Shown: positions 1 through 8,114, counted from the first letter of the stretch. The stretch is DNA of 64,000 nt from an uncultured Balneola sp. (GCA_913058495.1 CAJXQC010000013.1:1-64000), one strand, 5' to 3'. Notes: generated from the sequence alone by a model not told the origin. Numbers and translations are program-made.

Positions 1-1
1 A

Positions 2-94
2 CCTGAAAGGATTATTCCTGCTTCGCAGACGCATCCGGATCATGCTCTCTTCTCCATCTTAAATACTAAGGGCATAGTTTATTTCAGCAATTAA
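2..94 (+). CDS. possible 3' end of a gene cut by the window edge
   Basis: A reading frame enters from the left edge and runs 30 codons to a TAA at 92-94, ending in the residues TKGIVYFSN. A second forward frame is also open for about 20 codons from the edge, so the choice rests only on length and sensible codon use. I do not recognise the peptide. It could equally be intergenic repeat DNA. Confidence 0.3.
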   Translation, partial: PERIIPASQTHPDHALFSILNTKGIVYFSN

Positions 95-246
95 TTAAAA
101 CTGTCAGCGAATTACATGTCATCTACAAGGATGACTAATAGAGTAAACTATTCCTTGCTTCTTTTAATAACATCCGAGCTAAAAAATTCATAATTTTAGA
201 GTCTGAAAGGGATTTTCATAAAACTTAATCACAAACAAATAATCTA

Positions 247-1203
247 ATGAAAGTAACAGTTGTAGGAGCAGGTGGAAATGTTGGTTCAACCGTAGCATTA
301 AGCGTTGCTCAAAGAGACTTCGCCAAAGAAGTGATCGCCGTTGATCTTGAACGCAAAGAAGACGATAAAACATTTTACCCCTCAAAGGGAAGAGCTTTAG
401 ATCAGTGGGAAGCATCACCGATTCATTTGTTCGATACAAGAGTTAAAGGAACTACTGATTATGCAGATACTGCAAATTCAGATGTTTGTGTGATTACAGC
501 CGGTGTTCCGAGAAGACCGGGAATGAGTCGTGACGATCTTTTAGAGATCAACGCAAATATTGTTAGAAGCGTAACTGAGCAATTGGTAAAGCACTCTCCT
601 GATACGATCATTATCGTTGTTTCTAATCCTTTAGATGTAATGGTTCAAGTTGCTAAAGATGCTTCCGGACTTCCATACGAGAAAGTAATGGGAATGGCTG
701 GGATCTTAGATACTGCTCGCTACCGTGCATTCATCGCTGAAGAATTAGACGTATCTCCAAAAGATATTCAGGCTTTGCTAATGGGTGGACACGGTGATAC
801 TATGGTTCCGCTTCCAAGGTTTACTACACTTGCCGGAATGCCAATTACACACTTCATTTCTGATGAAAGACTGGAAGAAATTGTAAACCGTGCTAAAAAA
901 GGTGGCGGAGAGATCGTTGGCTTGATGGGAACATCAGCTTGGTATGCTCCAGGTGCTGCTGCTGCTCAGATGGTAGAAGCAATTTTATTAGACCAAAATA
1001 GAATCTTCCCTGTTTGTGCTCACATTGACGGACAGTACGGTGTAGATGATCTTTACATCGGCGTTCCTGTGAAATTAGGCAAAGGCGGAATCAAAGAAGT
1101 AATTGAGGTTGAATTAACCAAAGAAGAAACCGATCTTATGCATCAGTCGGCTGATGCTGTGCGTGGCACACTCAACGACTTTAAAAAACTAATGAATAAG
1201 TAA
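247..1203 (+). CDS. mdh: malate dehydrogenase (LDH-like type)
   Basis: This is the NAD-dependent malate dehydrogenase of the TCA cycle, interconverting malate and oxaloacetate in the cytoplasm. The 318-residue protein has a dinucleotide-binding loop GAGGNVG at residues 7-13 and an Asp at 33 that suits NAD. The substrate arginines lie in RRPGMSR (R89-R95), D155 and R158 in ILDTAR, and the catalytic histidine H182 in GGHGDTMVP. Two local differences stand out from the usual LDH-like form. There is one extra glycine in the nucleotide loop (GAGNVG is usual), and about seven extra charged residues between D33 and the GRALD motif (residues 37-46). It stands alone, with a strong terminator after it. 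The start was chosen because the Rossmann strand begins right at the methionine. Confidence 0.96.
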   Translation: MKVTVVGAGGNVGSTVALSVAQRDFAKEVIAVDLERKEDDKTFYPSKGRALDQWEASPIHLFDTRVKGTTDYADTANSDVCVITAGVPRRPGMSRDDLLEINANIVRSVTEQLVKHSPDTIIIVVSNPLDVMVQVAKDASGLPYEKVMGMAGILDTARYRAFIAEELDVSPKDIQALLMGGHGDTMVPLPRFTTLAGMPITHFISDERLEEIVNRAKKGGGEIVGLMGTSAWYAPGAAAAQMVEAILLDQNRIFPVCAHIDGQYGVDDLYIGVPVKLGKGGIKEVIEVELTKEETDLMHQSADAVRGTLNDFKKLMNK

Positions 1204-1241
1204 ACAAACGAGGACTAAGGTCTTCACTACTTGCATTTATT

Positions 1242-1272
1242 AAGCCCTTCGAATTTCGGAGGGCTTTTTTTA
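1242..1272 (+). terminator. rho-independent terminator of mdh
   Basis: AAGCCCTTCGAA and TTCGGAGGGCTT form a 12-pair stem with one T-G wobble around a single-base turn, followed at once by a run of seven T. It lies 39 bases after the mdh stop and ends just before the toxin-antitoxin promoter region. Confidence 0.88.
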
Positions 1273-1273
1273 T

Positions 1274-1303
1274 TTGTCTAGACAATTAACCTGTACAATT
1301 GTA
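1274..1303. promoter_or_regulatory. two perfect palindromes before the toxin gene (candidate operators)
   Basis: TTGTCTAGACAA (1274-1285) and TACAATTGTA (1294-1303) are both perfect palindromes. They share the half-site ACAA/TTGT and are centred about 19 bases apart, just upstream of the toxin start at 1313. Type II antitoxins usually repress their own operon by binding such sites, so they may be the autoregulatory operator. A TATATTTA box (1302-1309) overlaps the second one. The operator role is inferred from position and symmetry. Confidence 0.4.
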
Positions 1304-1312
1304 TATTTATTC

Positions 1313-1705
1313 ATGAATATAGTAATTGACACTTCTGCGATCATCGCCGTACTCATTAATGAAAGTTCAAAAAAATCGATTATCAGAACGGTTACCGGAT
1401 GTACATTAATTGCGGCGCAATCTATTGATGCTGAAATTGGTAATGCTATTTCAGCCATGTTTAAGAGAAAAAGAATTAACCTTATTCAAGCTGAAAAAGT
1501 CATTAATAATTACAATAAAATTGCGATCCGAAAGGAAAAAATCAGAATATTAGATGCAATAAAGCTTTCGTTAGAACTTAATATTTATGCTTATGATGCC
1601 TACGTATTAGACACTGCATTGAAATTTAAAGCCCCCATTTTAACTCTTGATAAAGAATTGGAAAGAAAGGCACAGGAATTAAATATTGAAATCCTGGAGA
1701 TTTAA
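1313..1705 (+). CDS. PIN-domain toxin, VapC family
   Basis: This is a 130-residue PIN-domain ribonuclease of the VapC type, which in characterised cases cleaves tRNA or rRNA when freed from its antitoxin. The acidic metal-binding residues are visible: D6 in VIDTSAI, E41 in DAEIGNAI, D95 in YDAYVLD and D113 in TLDKEL. The start at 1313 (MNIVIDTSAI) places D6 at the usual position; a longer frame from a TTG at 1274 would run back through the palindromic operator candidate and is unlikely. The antitoxin follows two bases after the stop. The order toxin then antitoxin is the reverse of most VapBC and Phd/Doc loci. Confidence 0.87.
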   Translation: MNIVIDTSAIIAVLINESSKKSIIRTVTGCTLIAAQSIDAEIGNAISAMFKRKRINLIQAEKVINNYNKIAIRKEKIRILDAIKLSLELNIYAYDAYVLDTALKFKAPILTLDKELERKAQELNIEILEI

Positions 1706-1707
1706 TT

Positions 1708-1929
1708 ATGAAAGTTTATACATACTCACAAGCAAGACAAAAGCTTGCAAAAATATTGGATGAGCTTGATCAAAATGAGACAGCCATTATCAAACGCCGG
1801 GATGGACGTTCCTATGAACTAAAATCCATCAAAGAAGATAAATCTCCTTTAGATGTTGAAAGTGTTGACGTAGATATCTCTATTACAGAAGTGAATGATA
1901 TAATACGAGAGTACAGAGAGCGAAGCTAA
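1708..1929 (+). CDS. Phd/YefM-type antitoxin
   Basis: This 73-residue protein matches the Phd/YefM antitoxin pattern: an N-terminal DNA-binding fold beginning TYSQARQKLAKILDEL and the basic strand AIIKRRDGRSYELKSI, followed by an acidic C-terminal tail (residues 48-73) suited to wrapping a PIN toxin. It starts two bases after the toxin stop, so the pair is translationally coupled. It is expected to neutralise the toxin and repress the operon through the palindromes at 1274-1303. Family membership is by motif; pairing is by position. Confidence 0.8.
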   Translation: MKVYTYSQARQKLAKILDELDQNETAIIKRRDGRSYELKSIKEDKSPLDVESVDVDISITEVNDIIREYRERS

Positions 1930-1978
1930 GATTATAATAACTCTTTCTTTACTTGGATTTGACAGGGCGAACTTAAAG

Positions 1979-2011
1979 ATTGGTCAGACGGCTTTAAGCT
2001 GTCCGACCAAT
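1979..2011. terminator. hairpin between convergent genes (possible two-way terminator)
   Basis: ATTGGTCAGACGGC and GCTGTCCGACCAAT form a 14-position stem with one mismatch and one wobble around TTTAA. It sits between the antitoxin (ending 1929, plus) and msrA (ending 2034, minus). No clear T tract follows on either strand, so it may instead be a dispersed palindromic repeat. Confidence 0.45.
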
Positions 2012-2033
2012 AAGACCGTGATCAAAGAAATAA

Positions 2034-2678
2034 TTATTCAGAAGATGATTTCTTGAGCAAATGCTTAAACTCTTTCTTGAATTTCTTGATCTTCGGAGCA
2101 ATTACATATGAGCAATATCCTGCATTGGGATTGTTCTCGAAGTAATTCTGGTGGTAATTTTCAGCCACATAGTAGTTTTTGAGAGGTTCTATGGTTGTGA
2201 CAATCGGATCATCCCATAAACCGGATTTGTCTGTTTTCTTTAATGAAGCCTCTGCTATTCTTTTCTGTTCTTCATTATGAAAAAAGATCACTGAACGGTA
2301 GTGCTCGCCAACATCATTTCCCTGTCTGTTTAAAGTAGTTGGATCGTGCGAATGCCAGTGGATTTCCAATAGTTGTTCGTAAGAAATTACCGAAGGATCA
2401 TAATGAACTCTGGCCACTTCCACATGACCGGTATTTCCTCTTACTACTTGTTTGTATGAAGGATCTTCAACGTGTCCGCCGGAATAACCGGATTCTACAT
2501 ATTCCACGCCTTCTACCAGCTCATATACAGCTTCAACACACCAGAAACATCCGGCACCAAAAGTAGCCGTTTCCAGTTTCTTTTCCATACTCTCGCTTTG
2601 CGCAAAAGTTAAAGATGTAAGGCTTAAAAACAGCCCTGTAAATAATAATTTCTTAAACATAGTATTTTTCATGTTCAT
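2034..2678 (-). CDS. msrA: exported peptide-methionine (S)-S-oxide reductase MsrA
   Basis: MsrA reduces methionine-S-sulfoxide in proteins. The 214-residue product carries the family signature with the catalytic cysteine C44 in GAGCFWC, followed by YSGG, GHVEVARVHYDP and WHSHDPTTLNRQGNDVG, and a late GYCSY cysteine able to resolve the disulfide. The usual motif is GCFWG; here it is GCFWC, giving a second cysteine at 47. An N-terminal hydrophobic signal ending LTFAQ at about residue 27 implies export to the periplasm. The start could be M1 (2678) or M7 (2660); M7 leaves a compact signal peptide. It is a single gene, convergent with the toxin-antitoxin pair. Confidence 0.94.
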   Translation of the reverse strand: MNMKNTMFKKLLFTGLFLSLTSLTFAQSESMEKKLETATFGAGCFWCVEAVYELVEGVEYVESGYSGGHVEDPSYKQVVRGNTGHVEVARVHYDPSVISYEQLLEIHWHSHDPTTLNRQGNDVGEHYRSVIFFHNEEQKRIAEASLKKTDKSGLWDDPIVTTIEPLKNYYVAENYHQNYFENNPNAGYCSYVIAPKIKKFKKEFKHLLKKSSSE

Positions 2679-2820
2679 TCTTGTTTTCTATAAGTAACAG
2701 ATTTAGAAGTAGAGTTATATCACAAATGGTTAACAATTTTAACCGCTAATTCCATTTCATTTTCTAAGTAATAACTTCATTTAGTACCTTCCATTTTATC
2801 ACTCACTTATATACTACGAA

Positions 2821-4869
2821 ATGTCTACCCTTTTCAGATTTGTGCCGATCTTTTTATTAATTGTTTTTACATCCTGTCTGAGCACCAAAATCGACAGAAT
2901 GGCAAAGAAAGCAACTTCTCCCATTCAATTACTGGATTCTCCATCAGGCCAACTTCAACTAATACTTGAGCTAAAGAGCGGTGTTCCTACTTACCGATTA
3001 AATAAAGGGCCCGAGTTTGTAATTCTTTCTTCTAATCTGGGTGTGGTGTTGGAAGAAGACGATCTTAGTAAAAACTTCGAAATAATCGGTTATGGAAAAA
3101 GGGATTCTTCCAGTACATGGACACAGCCCTGGGGTGAAGTGAAAGAAATTGCAGACAATCATCAGGAATTAGCTGTTTATCTGAAACATGATTCCGGTAA
3201 AAGAATGAATGTCATTTTCAGATTGTATGATACAGGACTTGGATTTCGCTATGAATGGCCAAATCAGGAAGCTATGGATGAGTTTGTGATAATGGAAGAA
3301 AAAACAGAATTCGTTTTAGCTGATGATCATGATTCCTGGTGGCTACAAGCTTATATCCCGAACAGATATGAACACCTGAACATTGCTTCAAAAGCGTCTG
3401 AAATTGACACCGCAGCAACTCCGCTAACTATGAAAACAGATAACGGACTATATCTGAGTTTTCATGAAGCGGCTTTAACGGATTATTCTTCAATGTCGCT
3501 GATCAACCGTGGAGAAAATAAACTGCAGGCTACGCTTTTTCCCTGGATGGATGGAACTGAACATAAAGTTCGGGCGAAAACTCCTTTTGTATCTCCATGG
3601 AGAACCATCAAAGTAAATGAAGATCTGGATGGTTTAGTGAACAATTACATTGAACTGAACCTGAATGAGCCCTCTAAAATTGAAAATACCTCGTGGATTA
3701 AGCCGGGGAAATATGTAGGCATTTGGTGGGACATGCACCTGAATCGAAAAACCTGGCATTCCGGCGAAAAGCACGGAGCTACTACTGAATACACAAAAGA
3801 ATGGATCGACTTTGCCTCAAAACACGGGTTCAACGGAGTGTTGGTTGAAGGCTGGAATGAAACCTGGGACGGCGACTGGACAAAAAATGCCGATCAATTC
3901 AGTTTTACAAAATCCTACCCTGATTATGATCTGGAAGAAGTTGTGGAATATGCTCAATCCAAAGGCACGAATATTATCATGCATAATGAAACTTCAACAG
4001 GAATCGAAAACTACGAATCTCAGATTGATGAAGCTTTTGATTATTACCAGCAATTGGGAATCAACACCATAAAATCAGGCTATGTTGGTGATATGATTGC
4101 GAACGGACAATGGCATCATGGACAGTATATGGTTCGTCATTACCGTAAAGTAGTAGAAAAAGCTGCTGAGCATGGAATTATGCTGGATGTTCATGAACCG
4201 ATCAAAGACACAGGAGTTCGCAGAACATGGCCAAACATGATGACCAGAGAAGGAGCCCGTGGACAAGAATACAATGCCTGGAGTGGAGACGGAGGAAATC
4301 CTCCGGATTACATTCCAACAATTTTGTTTACCAGAATGCTTTCCGGTCCATTTGATTATACTCCCGGAGTACTCGATCTTTTATTGAAAGATAATGAAGA
4401 AGGCCGTTCAAAGAACAGAGTTCACTCTACTCTGGCGGGTGAACTGGCCGTTTATGTTGTTATCTATAGCCCACTTCATATGGCTGCTGACCTCATCCAT
4501 AATTATGAAAATTATCCTATCCCATTTCAGTTTATAAAAGATGTTCCTACCGATTGGGAATACACAAAAGTACTTGCCGGTGAAATTGGGAAACATGTTA
4601 CTGTTGTAAGAAAAGACCGAAATTCTGATGATTGGTATCTGGGCGCTGTAACAGATGAAAATGAACGGGAATATGTAGTTGATCTGAGTTTTCTGGATGA
4701 TGGAAAAGAATATGAAGCCATTATCTATTCTGATGGTCCGGCCGCAGACTATGAAGTTAGACCTCAGTTATTGATCAAATATGGACAGATCGTTAACTCG
4801 GTTTCTACCTTAAAAATAAATATGGCTCGAGGCGGAGGTATGGCCGTTCAATTTAAAGTAAGAAACTGA
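2821..4869 (+). CDS. glycoside hydrolase family 97 lipoprotein (SusB-like alpha-glucosidase)
   Basis: This 682-residue GH97 enzyme probably releases glucose from alpha-glucans at the outer face of the cell or in the periplasm. The N-terminus is a lipoprotein signal with the acylated cysteine at C19 (VFTSC). A beta-sandwich domain (about 30-285) precedes a TIM barrel (about 295-560). From memory, the five key glutamates of Bacteroides SusB are E194, E439, E508, E526 and E532. They map here with one constant offset to E145, E390, E459, E477 and E483. The strand-4 site that is Asp in retaining members reads KSGYVG. This points to the inverting alpha-glucosidase subgroup. No SusC/SusD genes are adjacent, so it is not in a classic PUL. 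Confidence 0.92.
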   Translation: MSTLFRFVPIFLLIVFTSCLSTKIDRMAKKATSPIQLLDSPSGQLQLILELKSGVPTYRLNKGPEFVILSSNLGVVLEEDDLSKNFEIIGYGKRDSSSTWTQPWGEVKEIADNHQELAVYLKHDSGKRMNVIFRLYDTGLGFRYEWPNQEAMDEFVIMEEKTEFVLADDHDSWWLQAYIPNRYEHLNIASKASEIDTAATPLTMKTDNGLYLSFHEAALTDYSSMSLINRGENKLQATLFPWMDGTEHKVRAKTPFVSPWRTIKVNEDLDGLVNNYIELNLNEPSKIENTSWIKPGKYVGIWWDMHLNRKTWHSGEKHGATTEYTKEWIDFASKHGFNGVLVEGWNETWDGDWTKNADQFSFTKSYPDYDLEEVVEYAQSKGTNIIMHNETSTGIENYESQIDEAFDYYQQLGINTIKSGYVGDMIANGQWHHGQYMVRHYRKVVEKAAEHGIMLDVHEPIKDTGVRRTWPNMMTREGARGQEYNAWSGDGGNPPDYIPTILFTRMLSGPFDYTPGVLDLLLKDNEEGRSKNRVHSTLAGELAVYVVIYSPLHMAADLIHNYENYPIPFQFIKDVPTDWEYTKVLAGEIGKHVTVVRKDRNSDDWYLGAVTDENEREYVVDLSFLDDGKEYEAIIYSDGPAADYEVRPQLLIKYGQIVNSVSTLKINMARGGGMAVQFKVRN

Positions 4870-4943
4870 TTACAAATTATGTCCCCATTTTCAATTCTGA
4901 TTTGTTATCAGAGTGAACATCAACTTTAAAAAATTGAAAGAAC

Positions 4944-5279
4944 ATGAATAAATACATGCTATTATTATTTGACCGGGAAGAGGCTTTTAATGAAATGTCG
5001 CCCGAAGACATGCAGAAAGAAATTGGACTGCATATGAGTTGGATAGAGAATCTTGGAGACCATTATGATTCCGGCGAGCCATTGCTTCCCGAAGCTAAAA
5101 CTATAACAGGGAAAAATAAAGTAGTAACTGATGGACCATTTATAGAATCGAAAGAGCTATTAGGCGGTTTCTACATCATTAATGCAAATAGCTTGGAAGA
5201 AGCTACTGAACTAGCTAAAGGATGTCCGACTTTGGGATTGGGCGGAAGTGTTGAAGTTCGGGAAGTCATGAAAATGTAA
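4944..5279 (+). CDS. YCII/DGPF-domain protein partnered with an ECF42 sigma factor
   Basis: This is a 111-residue protein of the YCII-related superfamily (PF03795), with the hallmark DGPF at residues 63-66 and the later LGGFYIINANSLEEATELAK segment. DGPF proteins are habitual neighbours of ECF42 sigma factors, and here the sigma gene begins on the very next base after the stop codon. The protein has no signal peptide and is cytoplasmic. Its biochemical role is not established for the family; the context suggests it is regulated by, or works with, the sigma factor. Confidence 0.9.
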   Translation: MNKYMLLLFDREEAFNEMSPEDMQKEIGLHMSWIENLGDHYDSGEPLLPEAKTITGKNKVVTDGPFIESKELLGGFYIINANSLEEATELAKGCPTLGLGGSVEVREVMKM

Positions 5280-6560
5280 GTGGATACCAAACTCACATAT
5301 TCTGATTCAAAAAACATAGAACATCTTTTTCGACATCAGTCGGGAAAGATGTTTTCCATTCTGATTCGCTTGTTTGGCTTTGATAATTCCAGCCTTATCG
5401 AAGATATTATTCAGGAAACCTTTCTGGCTGCAATGAAAACCTGGAGCGTAAAAGGCGTTCCCGAACAACCCGAAGCTTGGCTGATGCAGGTTTCCAAGAA
5501 TAAACTCATCAATGAGCTAAAAAAAAGAAGCAACCGAACTCGTCTGAATGAACAATTTGCAGGCGAGAAACTGGAAGAAAAAGTTGATGAGCTTTTTTTG
5601 GACAAAGAGATCAAAGACAGTCAACTAAGAGCCCTTTTTGCATGCTGCAATCCTTTTCTGAACAAGAAAGAACAGATCATGTTGACCCTTAAGATCTTAT
5701 CAGGTTTTAATAACTCCGAAATTGCAAACGCACTGCTAAGTAGCCCCGACGCCGTCAAGAAAGCAATATACAGAGCTAAAAAGTCTCTTCAGGAGCAGGA
5801 TATTGACCTGAACGCTCCTTTTATTCACGAAATAAAGGAACGAATTGACACCGTTCATACCATCATTTACCTGATCTTCAATGAAGGGTATAAACAGACC
5901 TCCGGCAACTCTGTGATCAATGAAGACCTGTGTTTCGAAGCTTCTCGTCTTGCAGTTTTGGTTTCAAGTATTGATGGTGATCACCAACCTGAAAGTTATG
6001 CGTTGCTGGCACTTATTTACTTTTCGATGGCGCGATTTCCGGCCAGAATAAACGCTAATGGAGAAATGATAGAACTTGAAACTCAGGATCGTTCTTTGTG
6101 GGATAAGGAAATGATCCATGCCGGCACCTTATTGCTTGCCAAATCACGAAATACAAAAAGCATCTCAGCTTATCATCTTGAAGCTACTATTTCTTCCATT
6201 CACTGTATGGCAAAAAGTTTTGAAGCTACAGATTGGGAAAGCATAACTATTTGTTATCAAAAATTGACAGCTTTTGATGATAATCCGATCGCTCAAATAA
6301 ATTACGCGATTGCGTTAAGTAAATGGAAAGATTCGAAAGCCGGTCTCAAAAAATTAGATGAGATTGAAGAGAATATTTCAAAGCCTATCAAACACTTATT
6401 TTATGCCGCAAAAGGAGCGATGCTTTTGGATGACAAGCAATATGGAATTGCTAAATCCTATTATCAGGTCGCTTTTGATCTTTCAAAACATGATATGGAT
6501 AAGAAATTTTTATCAAAGAAAATCCAATTGTGTGATCGAGAAGGATTGAATATGAATTAA
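5280..6560 (+). CDS. ECF42-group RNA polymerase sigma factor with C-terminal TPR-like extension
   Basis: This is a 426-residue extracytoplasmic-function sigma factor. Region 2 is at about residues 11-82 (IEHLFRHQSGKMFSILIRL through PEAWLMQVSKNKLINELKKR) and region 4 at about 115-165. A long helical extension after region 4 (about 180-426) replaces a separate anti-sigma factor, as in the ECF42 group. The start is a GTG at 5280 directly abutting the TAA of the DGPF gene, because the next ATG (residue 24) would remove the first helix of region 2. Zero spacing implies translational coupling. What signal it answers cannot be told from sequence. Confidence 0.92.
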   Translation: MDTKLTYSDSKNIEHLFRHQSGKMFSILIRLFGFDNSSLIEDIIQETFLAAMKTWSVKGVPEQPEAWLMQVSKNKLINELKKRSNRTRLNEQFAGEKLEEKVDELFLDKEIKDSQLRALFACCNPFLNKKEQIMLTLKILSGFNNSEIANALLSSPDAVKKAIYRAKKSLQEQDIDLNAPFIHEIKERIDTVHTIIYLIFNEGYKQTSGNSVINEDLCFEASRLAVLVSSIDGDHQPESYALLALIYFSMARFPARINANGEMIELETQDRSLWDKEMIHAGTLLLAKSRNTKSISAYHLEATISSIHCMAKSFEATDWESITICYQKLTAFDDNPIAQINYAIALSKWKDSKAGLKKLDEIEENISKPIKHLFYAAKGAMLLDDKQYGIAKSYYQVAFDLSKHDMDKKFLSKKIQLCDREGLNMN

Positions 6561-6619
6561 CTATTTTCATTTCCGCTTTTCATTTGACTATTATTCTGCA
6601 TAATCATCCCAATTATATT

Positions 6620-7870
6620 ATGCGATTTTCAATCTTTTTATCCGTTCTGATTTTGTTCTCTCCTTTGTTACAGGCACAGTCAACCGCCGGAGAATACTAT
6701 CAAGCAGCAAACAAAGCATATGAAGAAAATAATTTCTCTGCATTTCTTTCGCATCTGGAAAAAGCGAATGAATTAAGAGCTAATCACCGAACTATTCTTT
6801 ACAATCTTGCTTTAGCCTATACTTTAAATGATCAACATGACAAAGCGATTGAAACTCTGAAATATCGCTCTTCTTTTTATGCTGTAAATGATTTTGACCA
6901 AGATGAAAAATTAGCTCCGCTAAAGACATTACCGCAATATCAGCAACTTCTCTCTCAGATTGATGAACAGAATAAACCGATTCTCAACAGCTCTCTTCAT
7001 TTTGAATTTGAGCAAAAAGGCTTTCATCCTGAAGGCATAGCTATTCAACCTGAAACAGGTGACTTCCTGATTTCTGATGTCCGATGCGGACTTATTTCTT
7101 CATTCAATAGAGACGGATCGGAACTTAAACCCATTTTGGATCTAAAGAAATTTGGATTCTGGGGTGCAATGGGAATGGCCTTCGATAAACAGGATTCTAA
7201 CATGCTTTGGGTTAGCACTTCTGCTCTTCCTAATTACTGTGAATATTCCGATTCTCTGGATGGGAAATCTGCAGTACTTAAAATTGATTTAAAGAAAAAA
7301 CAGTTAATTCGATCTTATACTGTGGAAGGTCATCATGTATTTGGTGGCTTGGTAACAACTGAAACCGGCGCGGTATATGTTTCTGATTCCTCTGAGCCGA
7401 TCGTATACAAAATTACAAAGCAGGCTGATAAACCCGAAGAATTCTTAAAACCTGAGGGATTATTTAATCTTCAGGGATTGGCCTTGGGAGAAGAAAACAC
7501 GCTTTACATATCTGAATATATAACCGGAGTGTACTCTGTGGATCTCTCCTCTAAAAAGATAACTCCTGTAATTTCAGAAACCCAACTTACACGCGGAACT
7601 GATGGGCTTTATTTTTCTAACGGTCAGTTGTATTTGATGCAGAATGGAACCAGACCTTTTCAGGTTGCCAAGGTGGATGTCAGTAGTTCATCTATGGAAA
7701 TTGTAGACAGAGCTGTTCCGGAATTAAATGAACCGACACTTGGCATCATCAAAAGCGGAATCCTTTATTTCATAGCAAACAGTCCGTGGGCTTTTTATGA
7801 TGAAGGTAATAACCCAAAATTAGATGAATGGCCGATGCTTCAGATTAGAAAGCTGAATATTCAAAAGTAA
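6620..7870 (+). CDS. exported TPR plus beta-propeller (SMP-30-like) protein
   Basis: The 416-residue product has a signal peptide ending LLQAQS at about residue 20. Helical repeats resembling TPRs follow (about 24-125; AFLSHLEKANELRANHRTI, YNLALAYTLNDQHDKAIETL). The C-terminal part (about 130-416) has repeated short strands such as GFHPEGIAIQPETGDFLISD and GALYVSD-like turns, typical of SMP-30/gluconolactonase/NHL six-blade propellers. The start at 6620 was preferred over one 12 codons earlier because it gives a normal signal peptide. Family-level call only; the substrate is unknown. It lies 59 bases after the sigma gene and could be one of its targets. Confidence 0.78.
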   Translation: MRFSIFLSVLILFSPLLQAQSTAGEYYQAANKAYEENNFSAFLSHLEKANELRANHRTILYNLALAYTLNDQHDKAIETLKYRSSFYAVNDFDQDEKLAPLKTLPQYQQLLSQIDEQNKPILNSSLHFEFEQKGFHPEGIAIQPETGDFLISDVRCGLISSFNRDGSELKPILDLKKFGFWGAMGMAFDKQDSNMLWVSTSALPNYCEYSDSLDGKSAVLKIDLKKKQLIRSYTVEGHHVFGGLVTTETGAVYVSDSSEPIVYKITKQADKPEEFLKPEGLFNLQGLALGEENTLYISEYITGVYSVDLSSKKITPVISETQLTRGTDGLYFSNGQLYLMQNGTRPFQVAKVDVSSSSMEIVDRAVPELNEPTLGIIKSGILYFIANSPWAFYDEGNNPKLDEWPMLQIRKLNIQK

Positions 7871-7900
7871 AAAGCCCGTTCCAAAACTGAAACAGGCTTT
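7871..7900 (+). terminator. weak hairpin after the propeller gene
   Basis: AAAGCC (7871-7876) pairs with GGCTTT (7895-7900), with two internal mismatches in the extended stem. It immediately follows the stop codon. It lacks a good T tract, so the assignment is tentative. Confidence 0.4.
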
Positions 7901-7908
7901 CTGAAAAG

Positions 7909-7992
7909 TGCTCACGAATGGAGTCGAACCATCACGACCGTTAAGTCACACGCCCCTCAAGCGTGCGCGTCTACCAATTCCGCCACGTGAGC
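7909..7992 (-). tRNA. tRNA-Leu, anticodon GAG
   Basis: The minus strand folds as a class II tRNA of 84 bases. The acceptor stem is GCTCACG/CGTGAGC with discriminator A, the D arm contains GGAATTGGTAGAC, and the anticodon stem CACGC/GCGTG encloses the loop TTGAGGG with anticodon GAG (7956-7958 on the given strand). A long variable arm and a T arm with GGTTCGACTCC follow. The variable arm and the sequence identify leucine. The 3' CCA is not encoded. Confidence 0.95.
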
Positions 7993-8044
7993 TTAGTAGG
8001 CGTCAAAGATACTATTACATTCATAAAAAAGCATTAGATAATTA

Positions 8045-8114
8045 GTGTGATGGTGTTATAGTGTTAGGGTATTTCTTTAGAAATTTTCACCCTAACACTA
8101 TAACACCATCACAC
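8045..8114. repeat. perfect 25-bp inverted repeat, 20-base spacer
   Basis: The 25 bases at 8045-8069 are exactly reverse-complemented at 8090-8114, separated by an AT-rich 20-base spacer. Immediately to the right the unit CATCACAC recurs (8107-8122), so the arm grades into short direct repeats. The arms begin GTGTGATGGTG. It lies between tRNA-Leu and the terminator of the dnaA operon and overlaps no gene. It could be a mobile miniature element or a dispersed palindrome. Confidence 0.8.

Noticed and set aside
188-439. 83-codon minus-strand open frame at the mdh start
   Set aside because: It overlaps the conserved N-terminus of mdh and has low-complexity, leucine-rich composition without a recognisable fold.
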